The translations under genes and the position numbers were made by a program. From NCBI GenBank assembly GCA_045046905.1, contig JASFYU010000159.1:1-27656 (forward strand): a stretch of DNA of 27,656 bases. The letters run 5' to 3'. Positions 7,963-15,160 of this stretch are shown here, piece after piece. The stretch's first letter is position 1. Each line of letters opens with the position of its first letter. Origin of the DNA: JASFYU01 sp045046905 (GTDB lineage: Bacteria; Bacteroidota; Bacteroidia; Flavobacteriales; Flavobacteriaceae). The notes under the pieces were generated by a model. It did not search any database and was not told the DNA's origin. It saw only the letters and a list, made by a program, of their open reading frames with translations.

Positions 7963-8393
7963 TTTATAAAAGAATTTAAAAGTGTAATATATTCTTTGGG
8001 CGATACCTTGGTATACCCTGTGGTTCCTAAAACATGTTCATCGCTATTTAATAGTACAACAAGCGGAAAATGGCCCCGAGGATTGAATGTGTCGGCCAGT
8101 GCATTGTTTCGATCTATTTTATCCTGAGACAATCTATTCGCTTTTTTTCGCGGAAAATCAGCTTTGTAGAGAATATAATGCTCTTTGGCGTAGGTATTGA
8201 AATCATCTGATTGCCATATAGCCCTATCTAACTTAATACATGGGGCGCACCAATCGGATCCCGAAAAAACCAAAACAATGGGTTTGGATTCATTCTTGGA
8301 TCGAGAAACGGCTTCGGAATAGCTTTTCTGCCAATCTTGCGAAAAAGCTGATATCGAAAAAAGAAACGCACAAATATAGGCAGCTATTTTCAT
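7959..8393 (-). CDS. Periplasmic thioredoxin-like protein
   Basis: 144 residues: a signal peptide (MKIAAYICAFLFSISAFSQD) and one thioredoxin-like domain of the DUF255/thioredoxin_7 type. The redox motif is W48-C49-A-P-C52 in VFSGSDWCAPCIKLDRAIW, followed by HYILYKADFPRKK and the cis-Pro region GHFPLVVLLN. It would oxidise, reduce or isomerise disulfides in the periplasm. Its 4-bp overlap with apbE and the cysteine-ending DUF4266 lipoprotein two genes on suggest a dedicated partner, but this is inference. The Rieske gene ends 27 bp upstream on the same strand. Confidence 0.9.
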   Translation of the reverse strand: MKIAAYICAFLFSISAFSQDWQKSYSEAVSRSKNESKPIVLVFSGSDWCAPCIKLDRAIWQSDDFNTYAKEHYILYKADFPRKKANRLSQDKIDRNNALADTFNPRGHFPLVVLLNSDEHVLGTTGYTKVSPKEYITLLNSFIK

Positions 8394-8420
8394 AGTAAAT
8401 CAACTAAATCTTATACTTTA

Positions 8421-8861
8421 TTACTCAAAAACACGGAGAATATCTCCATTCAGTTCTGTATTGAAAATCTTTAGCGGTTTGGCTGCATTAGCATCGACTT
8501 GATTTAAGGGCGATCCATCTTGAGCGAATCGGGAGCCATGTACGTCACAATAAAAAATACCGCCATCATTACTCACAAAACGCACCTGATCATAGGATTC
8601 GTGACTACATACCTGGCTGGCAGCAACAAAAACACCTTCCAAGTTCTTTACTATTACGACTAAATTCTTTAGAATAAAACCACCATTATTTGCCAATTTG
8701 GCCCCTTCCGCAGCATTTAAATCTATGGTAAAATCAACCCCAGTAGGCACGGTTACAATCTCACCATTTTCATCATCCGTAGAACAGCCTTGCAAACAAG
8801 GGAATGTAATTGCAAAAGCAGCACCAGCCCCCAAGGACCTAAGAAATTTTTTTCTTTCCAT
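8421..8861 (-). CDS. Rieske [2Fe-2S] lipoprotein
   Basis: 146 residues from the ATG at 8861 (MERKKFLRSLGAGAAF); in-frame ATGs at 8897 and 8870 only lengthen the segment before the signal peptide. The N-terminus has a Tat-like RKKFLRSLGAGAA stretch, then a lipobox LQGC (Cys26). The cluster-binding ligands are complete: Cys85-x-His87 in SQVCSHE and Cys105-x-x-His108 in FYCDVHGS, with the closing loop SRFAQDGSPL. It resembles a stand-alone Rieske domain of the QcrA type without other complex III subunits nearby. It heads the five-gene envelope run and follows purM after 50 bp, so read-through from purM is possible. Likely role: single-electron carrier at the membrane surface. The partner is unknown. 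Confidence 0.9.
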   Translation of the reverse strand: MERKKFLRSLGAGAAFAITFPCLQGCSTDDENGEIVTVPTGVDFTIDLNAAEGAKLANNGGFILKNLVVIVKNLEGVFVAASQVCSHESYDQVRFVSNDGGIFYCDVHGSRFAQDGSPLNQVDANAAKPLKIFNTELNGDILRVFE

Positions 8862-8911
8862 AACAAGCATATTTACAATAGAAAACGCTGTATTCACACT
8901 AATCGTATACC

Positions 8912-10090
8912 CTAGTAAACAAAGGTGCCATACTGACTTTCTATGGTCAATTTTTTTGTTTCGCTCTCACATACTCTACCCACAATTTGGGCAGCTACAC
9001 CAAAACGCTCTGAAATCTTAATCAAATCTTGTGCCACAGATTCATTGACATAAAGTTCTAAGCGGTGACCACAGTTAAAAACCTGGTACATCTCTTTCCA
9101 ATCAGTACCCGACTGTTCTTGTATTAATTTGAACAATGGAGGAAGGGCGAAAAGATTATCTTTTACAATATGGAGATTATCTATAAAATGAAGTATTTTG
9201 GTCTGTGCACCCCCGCTACAATGTATCATGCCATGTATATCGTCGGCATCATACTTTTGCAACATTTGTTTTACGATTGGCGCATAGGTACGGGTGGGCG
9301 AAAGCACCAATTTTCCGGCATTCAAAGGCGAATCGGAAACCGTATCAGTCAAACTACTTTTACCTGAATACACCAATTCACTAGGAACCGCGGCATCGAA
9401 ACTTTCAGGGTACTTTTCGGCCAGATATTTAGAAAATACGTCATGCCGTGCTGAAGTCAACCCATTACTACCCATTCCGCCATTGTATTCCTTTTCATAA
9501 GTGGCCTGCCCAAAAGAAGCTAGGCCAACAATGACATCGCCCGCTTGAATGTTTGCGTTGTTGATTACATCGCTTCTTTTCAACCGTGCCGTTACCGTAG
9601 AGTCTACAATTATTGTACGAACCAAGTCTCCTACATCAGCCGTTTCGCCTCCGGTAGAATGTATGGTTATTCCGTGAGCCGCCAAGTCTGAAATCAATGC
9701 TTCAGTACCATTGATTATTGCCGAGATAACCTCGCCGGGAATCCGATTTTTATTTCGTCCGATTGTTGAGGAAAGCATAATATTGTCTGTGGCACCCACG
9801 CAAATAAGGTCATCGATATTCATAATCAATGCATCTTGTGCAATTCCTTTCCAAACAGAAATATCTCCTGTTTCTTTCCAATACATATAGGCCAAGGATG
9901 ATTTTGTACCAGCACCATCGGCATGCATAATCAGGCAATAGTCGTCATCATTGGTCAAGTAGTCAGGCACAATTTTACAGAATGCCTTAGGAAACAGTCC
10001 TTTATCAATGTTTTTTATAGCATTATGAACATCTTCCTTAGAGGCAGAAACCCCTCTTTGGTCATATCGTTCACTATGAGATGAGCTCAT
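8912..10090 (-). CDS. purM: Phosphoribosylformylglycinamidine cyclo-ligase
   Basis: 392 residues from the ATG at 10090 (MSSSHSERYDQRGVSASKED); an upstream in-frame ATG at 10138 lies beyond the promoter boxes and is rejected. The enzyme makes AIR from FGAM with ATP, the fifth step of purine synthesis. Family features are the N-terminal YDQRGVSASK, HADGAGTKSSLAY, the DDLICVGATDN loop, STGGETADVGDLV and the C-terminal IHCSGGAQTK. It is longer than the 345-residue E. coli enzyme; this longer form is usual in Bacteroidota. A good promoter lies just upstream on the minus strand. Downstream on the same strand come the Rieske gene and its neighbours. Confidence 0.93.
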   Translation of the reverse strand: MSSSHSERYDQRGVSASKEDVHNAIKNIDKGLFPKAFCKIVPDYLTNDDDYCLIMHADGAGTKSSLAYMYWKETGDISVWKGIAQDALIMNIDDLICVGATDNIMLSSTIGRNKNRIPGEVISAIINGTEALISDLAAHGITIHSTGGETADVGDLVRTIIVDSTVTARLKRSDVINNANIQAGDVIVGLASFGQATYEKEYNGGMGSNGLTSARHDVFSKYLAEKYPESFDAAVPSELVYSGKSSLTDTVSDSPLNAGKLVLSPTRTYAPIVKQMLQKYDADDIHGMIHCSGGAQTKILHFIDNLHIVKDNLFALPPLFKLIQEQSGTDWKEMYQVFNCGHRLELYVNESVAQDLIKISERFGVAAQIVGRVCESETKKLTIESQYGTFVY

Positions 10091-10106
10091 GAAAAATAGT
10101 TTGTGG

Positions 10107-10139
10107 CAAAAATAGGGGAAATGGACAAATGAGCGCAAA
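10107..10139 (-). promoter_or_regulatory. purM promoter
   Basis: On the minus strand TTTG (10139-10136) is followed after 21 bp by TATTTTTG (10114-10107), matching the Bacteroidota TTTG...TAnnTTTG promoter with normal spacing. The purM ATG at 10090 lies 16 bp beyond the -7 box, giving a short leader and ruling out the longer in-frame start at 10138. Confidence 0.6.
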
Positions 10140-10222
10140 AAAGAGGAAAGTTAATTCACAATCTCTTGTATACGAGTAGAAACTTATTCGAAAAATTTGA
10201 ATTTTCTTTAGGGCCAATGCCC

Positions 10223-12409
10223 TTATTTCACGAACAACAACTCACGATATTTTGTCAATGGCCATAACTTATCATCTACTATACGTTCTAGGCGATCACA
10301 ATGCGAACGAATCTCTTCGAAGTATGGTCGCACATTTTCGCAGTATGCCAAAGCTTTTTTGTCTGTATCGCTTATAATATTAGCCTTTCTTCTAGCATCT
10401 ACCATGGCATCGGTTTTTTTCTTGAGTTCAGCCAGATGCTCGGCTATTTTTTCAATAATGTTCAATTGCCCTTCTGCCATCTTCTTATATGCCGCACCAT
10501 AAATTTCTTTTAGGCCGGTTACATTTTCAATAAGTTTATTTTGATATCCGATTACGGCAGGAATAATATGGTTGTACACCAATTCAGTAAAAACGCGACC
10601 CTCAATCTGTATATTCATGATATAGGTCTCTAAATCAACCTCCTTACGGGCCGCCACCTCGACCTCACTCATCACCTTCATTGTCTTGAAAAGCGCTAAA
10701 CTTTCTTTCGAAGTTAACACCTTTAAAGCCTCAGGAGTGGTCTTATTATTACTGAGTTTTCTTTTCTTGGCCTCTTTTTCCCAATCCTCGCTATACCCGT
10801 CACCATCAAAGCGAATCCTCTTCGAAGTTTTTATATACTCACGAAGCACATTGAATATGGCCTCATCTTTTTTAAGGCTATTTTTATCCATAAGAAGATC
10901 TACTTCTTTTTTAAAAGCCTTTAGCTGTTTTGCCACTATGGTATTTAATACCATCATGGGTTTGGCGCAATTGGTCTTTGATCCTACCCCACGCATCTCG
11001 AATTTATTTCCGGTAAAGGCAAAGGGTGATGTTCGGTTTATATCGGTATTATCCAGTAGAATTTCAGGAATCTTACCTACCACGTTCAATTTTAATTCGG
11101 TTTTTTCTTCTGGAGACAACCTGCCCTGTGAAACTCCTTCCAATTCGTCTAAAACACCACTCAATTGCGTACCTATAAAAATAGACATGATTGCAGGAGG
11201 CGCCTCATTGCCTCCCAATCTATAATCATTACTCGCTGATGCTATTGAAGATCTCAACAGCTCTTCATACGTATCAACCGCCTTTATGGTATTTATAAAA
11301 AAGGTGAGGAATTGAAGGTTTTTCATGGGTGTAGAACCGGGGCTCAACAAATTTACACCCGTATTAGTGGCCAATGACCAATTGTTGTGCTTTCCTGAGC
11401 CATTGATACCGTCAAATGGTTTTTCGTGAAAAAGCACCTTGAAATTATGTCTGTCGGCAATCTTATCCATGACATCCATAAGCAATAGGTTATGGTCTAC
11501 CGCCAGATTCGCTTCCTCAAAAACTGGGGCCAGTTCAAATTGATTGGGCGCAACTTCATTATGTCGTGTTTTTACAGGAATGCCCAACTTGGTACATTCT
11601 ATTTCCAAATCATTCATAAAGCTCAAAACTCTATTCGGAATGACCCCAAAATAGTGATCGTTCAATTGTTGACCCTTTGCGGCATGAAGCCCCGTTAAAG
11701 TCCTTCCTGTTAAAATAATATCGAACCTTGAATGGGCGAGTGCCTTATCAATTAAAAAATATTCTTGCTCCCATCCTAATGTGGCATTGACTTTAGATAC
11801 ATTCTTATCAAAATATTTGGCAACGGCGGTGGCAGCAGTATCAACGGCCTGCAAGGCCCTTAAAAGTGGCGCCTTATTATCCAATGCTTCACCAGTATAG
11901 GCTACAAAAATGGTCGGTATACAAAGTGTAGTTCCATAAATAAACGCTGGGGAAGTGGGATCCCAAGCGGTATACCCCCTAGCCTCGAAGGTATTGCGAA
12001 TTCCACCATGAGGAAAGCTAGAGGCATCTGGTTCTTGTTGCACCAATTGCCCGCCTCCAAATTTTTCCAAAGCTTTACCATCGGACAACAAATCGAAAAA
12101 AGCATCATGTTTTTCGGCCGTGGTCCCTGTTAAAGGTTGAAACCAATGAGTATAGTGCGTTGCCCCCATAGTTATAGCCCAGCCTTTCATAGCCTCCGCA
12201 ACCTGATCGGCTATTTTTCTATCGATTTTAGAGCCTGAAAAAATAGCGCCCTTGACACTTTCCAAAGCATCTTTGGTCAAAAATTGAAGCATACGCTCCT
12301 GATTGAATACATTCTTACCGAAAAGTATCGAACGTCGCTCCTCTTCCTCGACATGTATATAATCTCTTTTCTGGCTATCTAAAATAGCGGTAAACCGTAA
12401 CTTGGTCAT
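10223..12409 (-). CDS. glnN: Type III glutamine synthetase
   Basis: 728 residues, the size of GSIII enzymes from Bacteroidota and cyanobacteria. It makes glutamine from glutamate, ammonia and ATP in the cytoplasm as a dodecamer. The GSIII-specific N-terminal region (FGKNVFNQERMLQFL, GWAITMGATHYTHWFQPLTG, DASSFPHGGIRNTFEARGYTAWDPTSPAF) precedes the catalytic part: GWEQEYFLID with the metal-binding Glu, KTRHNEVAPNQFE, VLFHEKPFDGINGSGKHNNW with the active-site loop, and the C-terminal helical extension. It is divergent from glnA, and the 214-bp spacer carries -7 boxes for both. Type II and type III enzymes together give redundant nitrogen assimilation. Confidence 0.96.
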   Translation of the reverse strand: MTKLRFTAILDSQKRDYIHVEEEERRSILFGKNVFNQERMLQFLTKDALESVKGAIFSGSKIDRKIADQVAEAMKGWAITMGATHYTHWFQPLTGTTAEKHDAFFDLLSDGKALEKFGGGQLVQQEPDASSFPHGGIRNTFEARGYTAWDPTSPAFIYGTTLCIPTIFVAYTGEALDNKAPLLRALQAVDTAATAVAKYFDKNVSKVNATLGWEQEYFLIDKALAHSRFDIILTGRTLTGLHAAKGQQLNDHYFGVIPNRVLSFMNDLEIECTKLGIPVKTRHNEVAPNQFELAPVFEEANLAVDHNLLLMDVMDKIADRHNFKVLFHEKPFDGINGSGKHNNWSLATNTGVNLLSPGSTPMKNLQFLTFFINTIKAVDTYEELLRSSIASASNDYRLGGNEAPPAIMSIFIGTQLSGVLDELEGVSQGRLSPEEKTELKLNVVGKIPEILLDNTDINRTSPFAFTGNKFEMRGVGSKTNCAKPMMVLNTIVAKQLKAFKKEVDLLMDKNSLKKDEAIFNVLREYIKTSKRIRFDGDGYSEDWEKEAKKRKLSNNKTTPEALKVLTSKESLALFKTMKVMSEVEVAARKEVDLETYIMNIQIEGRVFTELVYNHIIPAVIGYQNKLIENVTGLKEIYGAAYKKMAEGQLNIIEKIAEHLAELKKKTDAMVDARRKANIISDTDKKALAYCENVRPYFEEIRSHCDRLERIVDDKLWPLTKYRELLFVK

Positions 12410-12432
12410 GGCTAAAATGTATTGATTTTGAA

Positions 12433-12440
12433 CAAAAATA
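12433..12440 (-). promoter_or_regulatory. -7 box of glnN
   Basis: Read on the minus strand this is TATTTTTG, an exact TAnnTTTG box, 23 bp before the glnN start codon. The -33 position has only a partial match (ATTG at 12460-12457), so activation by another factor is possible. Confidence 0.45.
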
Positions 12441-12490
12441 AGAATTAAGGAATTAACAATTTACACATTCTAATAATATGTTTTAATCAA

Positions 12491-12516
12491 AATACCCCCT
12501 TTTCAGCAGGGGTGTT
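12491..12516 (+). promoter_or_regulatory. Hairpin followed by a T-run in the glnN-glnA spacer
   Basis: AATACCCC (12491-12498) can pair with GGGGTGTT (12509-12516), eight pairs with one G-U, around a 10-nt loop. It is followed by AATAA and then TTTTTTTTG on the plus strand. This looks like a weak intrinsic terminator or attenuator pointing towards glnA, although the putative glnA -7 box lies further downstream. It could equally be a double-stranded regulator site. Confidence 0.35.
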
Positions 12517-12580
12517 AATAATTTTTTTTGTTTTTAGCACAAAAATCCCCTATAAAAGTAGCTGCAATCATTAAAAAATT

Positions 12581-12588
12581 TATTTTTG
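12581..12588 (+). promoter_or_regulatory. -7 box of glnA
   Basis: TATTTTTG, identical to the divergent glnN box, 35 bp upstream of the glnA ATG. No clear TTTG lies at the -33 distance. Confidence 0.45.
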
Positions 12589-12623
12589 TTTGTCATTTTT
12601 AATTTAATTAACTCCCTATTAAT

Positions 12624-13640
12624 ATGAGCAAAATCAAACTTGAGTACATTTGGTTAGATGGTTATGCGCCAACTGCCAATTTGAGAAGCAAAACCAAGGT
12701 CGAGGAACATGATGATTTTAAAGGAACCTTGGCAGAAATCGGAAACTGGTCATTTGATGGCTCTTCTACGCAACAGGCAGAAGGCGGAAATTCTGACTGT
12801 ATATTAAAACCTGTCGCCATCTACCCCGATCCGACCCGTATTAATGGCTATTTAATAATGAACGAAGTCGTGAATACCGATGGAACTCCTCACGAATCTA
12901 ATGCGAGAGCCACCATTGATGATGATGATAATGATTTCTGGTTCGGCTTTGAGCAAGAGTACTTTATTATGGATGTACATACACAACTACCACTAGGCTT
13001 CCCTATTGGAGGCTACCCTGGCCCACAAGGTATGTATTACTGTTCAGTAGGCGGAAAAAATACATGGGGCAGAGATTTGGTCGAAGAACACGCTAATTTA
13101 TGTATAGACGCAGGGCTTAATTTTGAAGGAATCAATCAAGAAGTTGCTGCCGGACAGTGGGAATATCAGTTGTTTGCTGTAGGAGCAAAGAAAGCAGGAG
13201 ACGAAATTTGGATTTCAAGATATTTATTGGATCGTTTATCTGAAAACTATGGGCAATATATCGAATACCATCCTAAACCCATCAAAGGAGATTGGAACGG
13301 TTCAGGTATGCATGCGAATTTCTCTAATACTACACTAAGAACTTGTGGTGATAAAGCCGTTTACGATAAAATATGTGAAGCCTTTAGACCTGTTGTTGCC
13401 GAACATATTGCCGTTTATGGTGAATTTAACGACCAGCGCTTGACCGGCTTGCATGAAACTGCAGCCATCACCGATTTCACCTATGGGGTTTCGGATCGCG
13501 GAGCTTCAATCAGAATTCCTATTATTACCGTTCAAAAAGGATGGAAAGGTTGGCTAGAAGACAGAAGACCTGCTTCTAACGCAGATCCCTATAAAGTTGC
13601 TGGAAGAATAATCAAAACCATAAAATCTGCCAACGTATAA
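12624..13640 (+). CDS. glnA: Glutamine synthetase, type II (beta-Grasp/eukaryotic-like)
   Basis: 338 residues, the length of GSII enzymes rather than the 470-residue GSI. It condenses glutamate and ammonia to glutamine using ATP. The GSII beta-Grasp start (MSKIKLEYIWLDGYAPTANLRSKTKV) and WSFDGSSTQQAEGGNSDCILKPVAIYPDPTR are followed by the catalytic EQEYFI, GINQEVAAGQWEYQ, GDWNGSGMHANFS, the NDQRLTGLHETA segment and the C-terminal DRGASIRIP. Divergent partner of the GSIII gene. A strong bidirectional terminator lies 36 bp after the stop codon. Confidence 0.96.
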   Translation: MSKIKLEYIWLDGYAPTANLRSKTKVEEHDDFKGTLAEIGNWSFDGSSTQQAEGGNSDCILKPVAIYPDPTRINGYLIMNEVVNTDGTPHESNARATIDDDDNDFWFGFEQEYFIMDVHTQLPLGFPIGGYPGPQGMYYCSVGGKNTWGRDLVEEHANLCIDAGLNFEGINQEVAAGQWEYQLFAVGAKKAGDEIWISRYLLDRLSENYGQYIEYHPKPIKGDWNGSGMHANFSNTTLRTCGDKAVYDKICEAFRPVVAEHIAVYGEFNDQRLTGLHETAAITDFTYGVSDRGASIRIPIITVQKGWKGWLEDRRPASNADPYKVAGRIIKTIKSANV

Positions 13641-13675
13641 AAGACGAAGGATTAGTTAATTGTTGTGAAGCACCT

Positions 13676-13707
13676 AAAAGCCGCCAAGGAAAACCTAGGC
13701 GGCTTTT
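13676..13707. terminator. Bidirectional intrinsic terminator between glnA and the antiporter
   Basis: AAAAGCCGCC (13676-13685) is exactly complementary to GGCGGCTTTT (13698-13707), a 10-bp stem with a 12-nt loop and A/T runs at both ends, so it can act on both strands. The antiporter stop codon (13697-13695) lies in the loop. Confidence 0.85.
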
Positions 13708-14648
13708 ATTGTATCTATCGTAAAATACAGAAATGCAGCATAGCTTGCCAACAGAACAATACCATCACGCCAATCCAAACGCATACCTTTTGGAATAAAC
13801 ACTAGCGGAAGAATCAAAAACGAAATACCCAACATCCAAAAAATATCATTCGACAAGAGGCCTTCATCCATAACCTTTATTGGCGTAATTATTGACGTAA
13901 TACCCAGTACGGCCAAAATATTAAATATATTTGAACCTATTAAATTTCCTAAAGAAATAGCCTTCTCTTTTTTAATGACTGCAATGATAGAAGCTGCAAG
14001 CTCAGGAATACTAGTACCCACAGAAACTACCGTTACCGCAATAATACGCTCGCTAACTCCATAGGCCTTAGCCATATCAATCGCACCATCGATAAGCAAT
14101 ACAGAACCTCCCCAAAGCGCCACCCCACCAAGACCCAAAAACAATACCGTTTTATAGAGCGGTAAGGGCACATCATCTTCAGGCAACTCATCGACCACAG
14201 CGGTTTTTTGAAAACGAAGTAGGTATATTAAAAAGCAAAAAAGAGCGGTCAGCATAATAATACCCTCATACTGTTGTAACTCTCCATCAAAGAAAATAAA
14301 GACAAAAAACAACATAGAAGCTGCTATCATTACGGGCCAATCAGTCGTATAAAAACTTTTTTTAACATCTATATTACCTAAAATAACCGTGATCCCCAGT
14401 ACTAATCCCAGATTTGCGATATTAGATCCAACCACATTGCCCAATGCCAGATCTGGAGACCCCATTAAGGCCGACTTTATACTTACTATCAGTTCTGGCG
14501 CCGAGGTAGCAAAAGAAACCACCGTCATACCAATAACTATTTTGGGGATATTTAAACGCAGTGACAAGGCAACGGCAGCTTTTAAGAGCCAATTACCTCC
14601 CATAATGAGTAAAACTAATCCAAGGACAATAAATACGATATTTTGCAT
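13695..14648 (-). CDS. Calcium/sodium antiporter, CaCA family (YrbG-like)
   Basis: 317 residues with about ten membrane segments and the duplicated alpha-repeats that define Na+/Ca2+ exchangers. The first is GMTVVSFATSAPELIVSI to GNVVGSNIANLGLVLG (40-85); the second, inverted, is VTVVSVGTSIPELAASI to GNLIGSNIFNILAVLG (205-249). The acidic linker VVDELPEDDVPLP (about 151-163) separates the halves. It would extrude Ca2+, or a related cation, against Na+ across the inner membrane. The bacterial YrbG length is about 325, so it is complete. Its stop codon is inside the glnA terminator. It is divergent from blaI. Confidence 0.92.
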   Translation of the reverse strand: MQNIVFIVLGLVLLIMGGNWLLKAAVALSLRLNIPKIVIGMTVVSFATSAPELIVSIKSALMGSPDLALGNVVGSNIANLGLVLGITVILGNIDVKKSFYTTDWPVMIAASMLFFVFIFFDGELQQYEGIIMLTALFCFLIYLLRFQKTAVVDELPEDDVPLPLYKTVLFLGLGGVALWGGSVLLIDGAIDMAKAYGVSERIIAVTVVSVGTSIPELAASIIAVIKKEKAISLGNLIGSNIFNILAVLGITSIITPIKVMDEGLLSNDIFWMLGISFLILPLVFIPKGMRLDWRDGIVLLASYAAFLYFTIDTIKAA

Positions 14649-14728
14649 TAATTAAGCTTTCAGCAAATATAAATGAAGATTTCTTTAGAAAAGAAATTGA
14701 AGACCTTCTATATACATTCACTAAAAAA

Positions 14729-14764
14729 ATAGTTAAATAACTATTAAAATAGTTGTTTAACTAT
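14729..14764. promoter_or_regulatory. Tandem BlaI/MecI-type operators
   Basis: Two related palindromes occur: ATAGTTAAATAACTAT (14729-14744, 7-bp arms) and ATAGTTGTTTAACTAT (14749-14764, 6-bp arms plus one mismatch). Their centres are 20 bp apart, about two helical turns. They lie 37 bp upstream of the blaI-like start and are the expected binding sites for its dimeric repressor product. Confidence 0.75.
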
Positions 14765-14800
14765 AAAAGCAGTAGTATTTTTATTGAAAATTAAAGCGGC

Positions 14801-15160
14801 ATGCAAAAACTAACGAACAAAGAAGAGGAGATTATGAAAATCATATGGCAGCTTGAAAAAGCTTTTGTTAAAGAAATATTGTCAAAGATTAAAGATGATA
14901 AGCCTCACTACAATACATTATCAACCATTGTTCGCAAGCTAGAGGACAAAAAATATGTCGACCATGAGGCATTTGGAAATACACACCGCTACTTTCCCGT
15001 AATCTCCAAAGAAACCTACAGGAAAAAATTCATCAATTCGACTATCTCGGATTATTACGATAATTCTTATAAAAGTTTGGTTTCCTTTTTTGCAAAGGAA
15101 GAAAAAATATCAGTTGAAGATTTAAAAGAAATTATTGACTTTATTGAGAAAAAGAAATAA
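14801..15160 (+). CDS. BlaI/MecI/CopY family repressor
   Basis: 119 residues. The N-terminal winged helix (LTNKEEEIMKIIWQLEKAFVKEIL, then NTLSTIVRKLEDKKYVDHEAFGNTHRYFPVI) is the typical BlaI DNA-binding domain. The C-terminal helices (SYKSLVSFFAKEEKISVEDLKEIIDFIEKKK) form the dimer arm that a BlaR-type protease cleaves or releases. It is followed with no spacer (TAA then ATG) by the M56 sensor gene, and two matching palindromes lie upstream. In Bacteroidota such pairs are widespread and mostly not tied to beta-lactamases; none is encoded here, so the regulated genes are the pair itself and unknown others. Confidence 0.93.
   Translation: MQKLTNKEEEIMKIIWQLEKAFVKEILSKIKDDKPHYNTLSTIVRKLEDKKYVDHEAFGNTHRYFPVISKETYRKKFINSTISDYYDNSYKSLVSFFAKEEKISVEDLKEIIDFIEKKK

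Noticed and set aside
10686..11225. 179-residue plus-strand ORF opposite glnN
   Set aside because: It lies wholly within the well-supported glnN gene in the opposite direction and has Ser/Phe/Leu-rich shadow composition without any motif.
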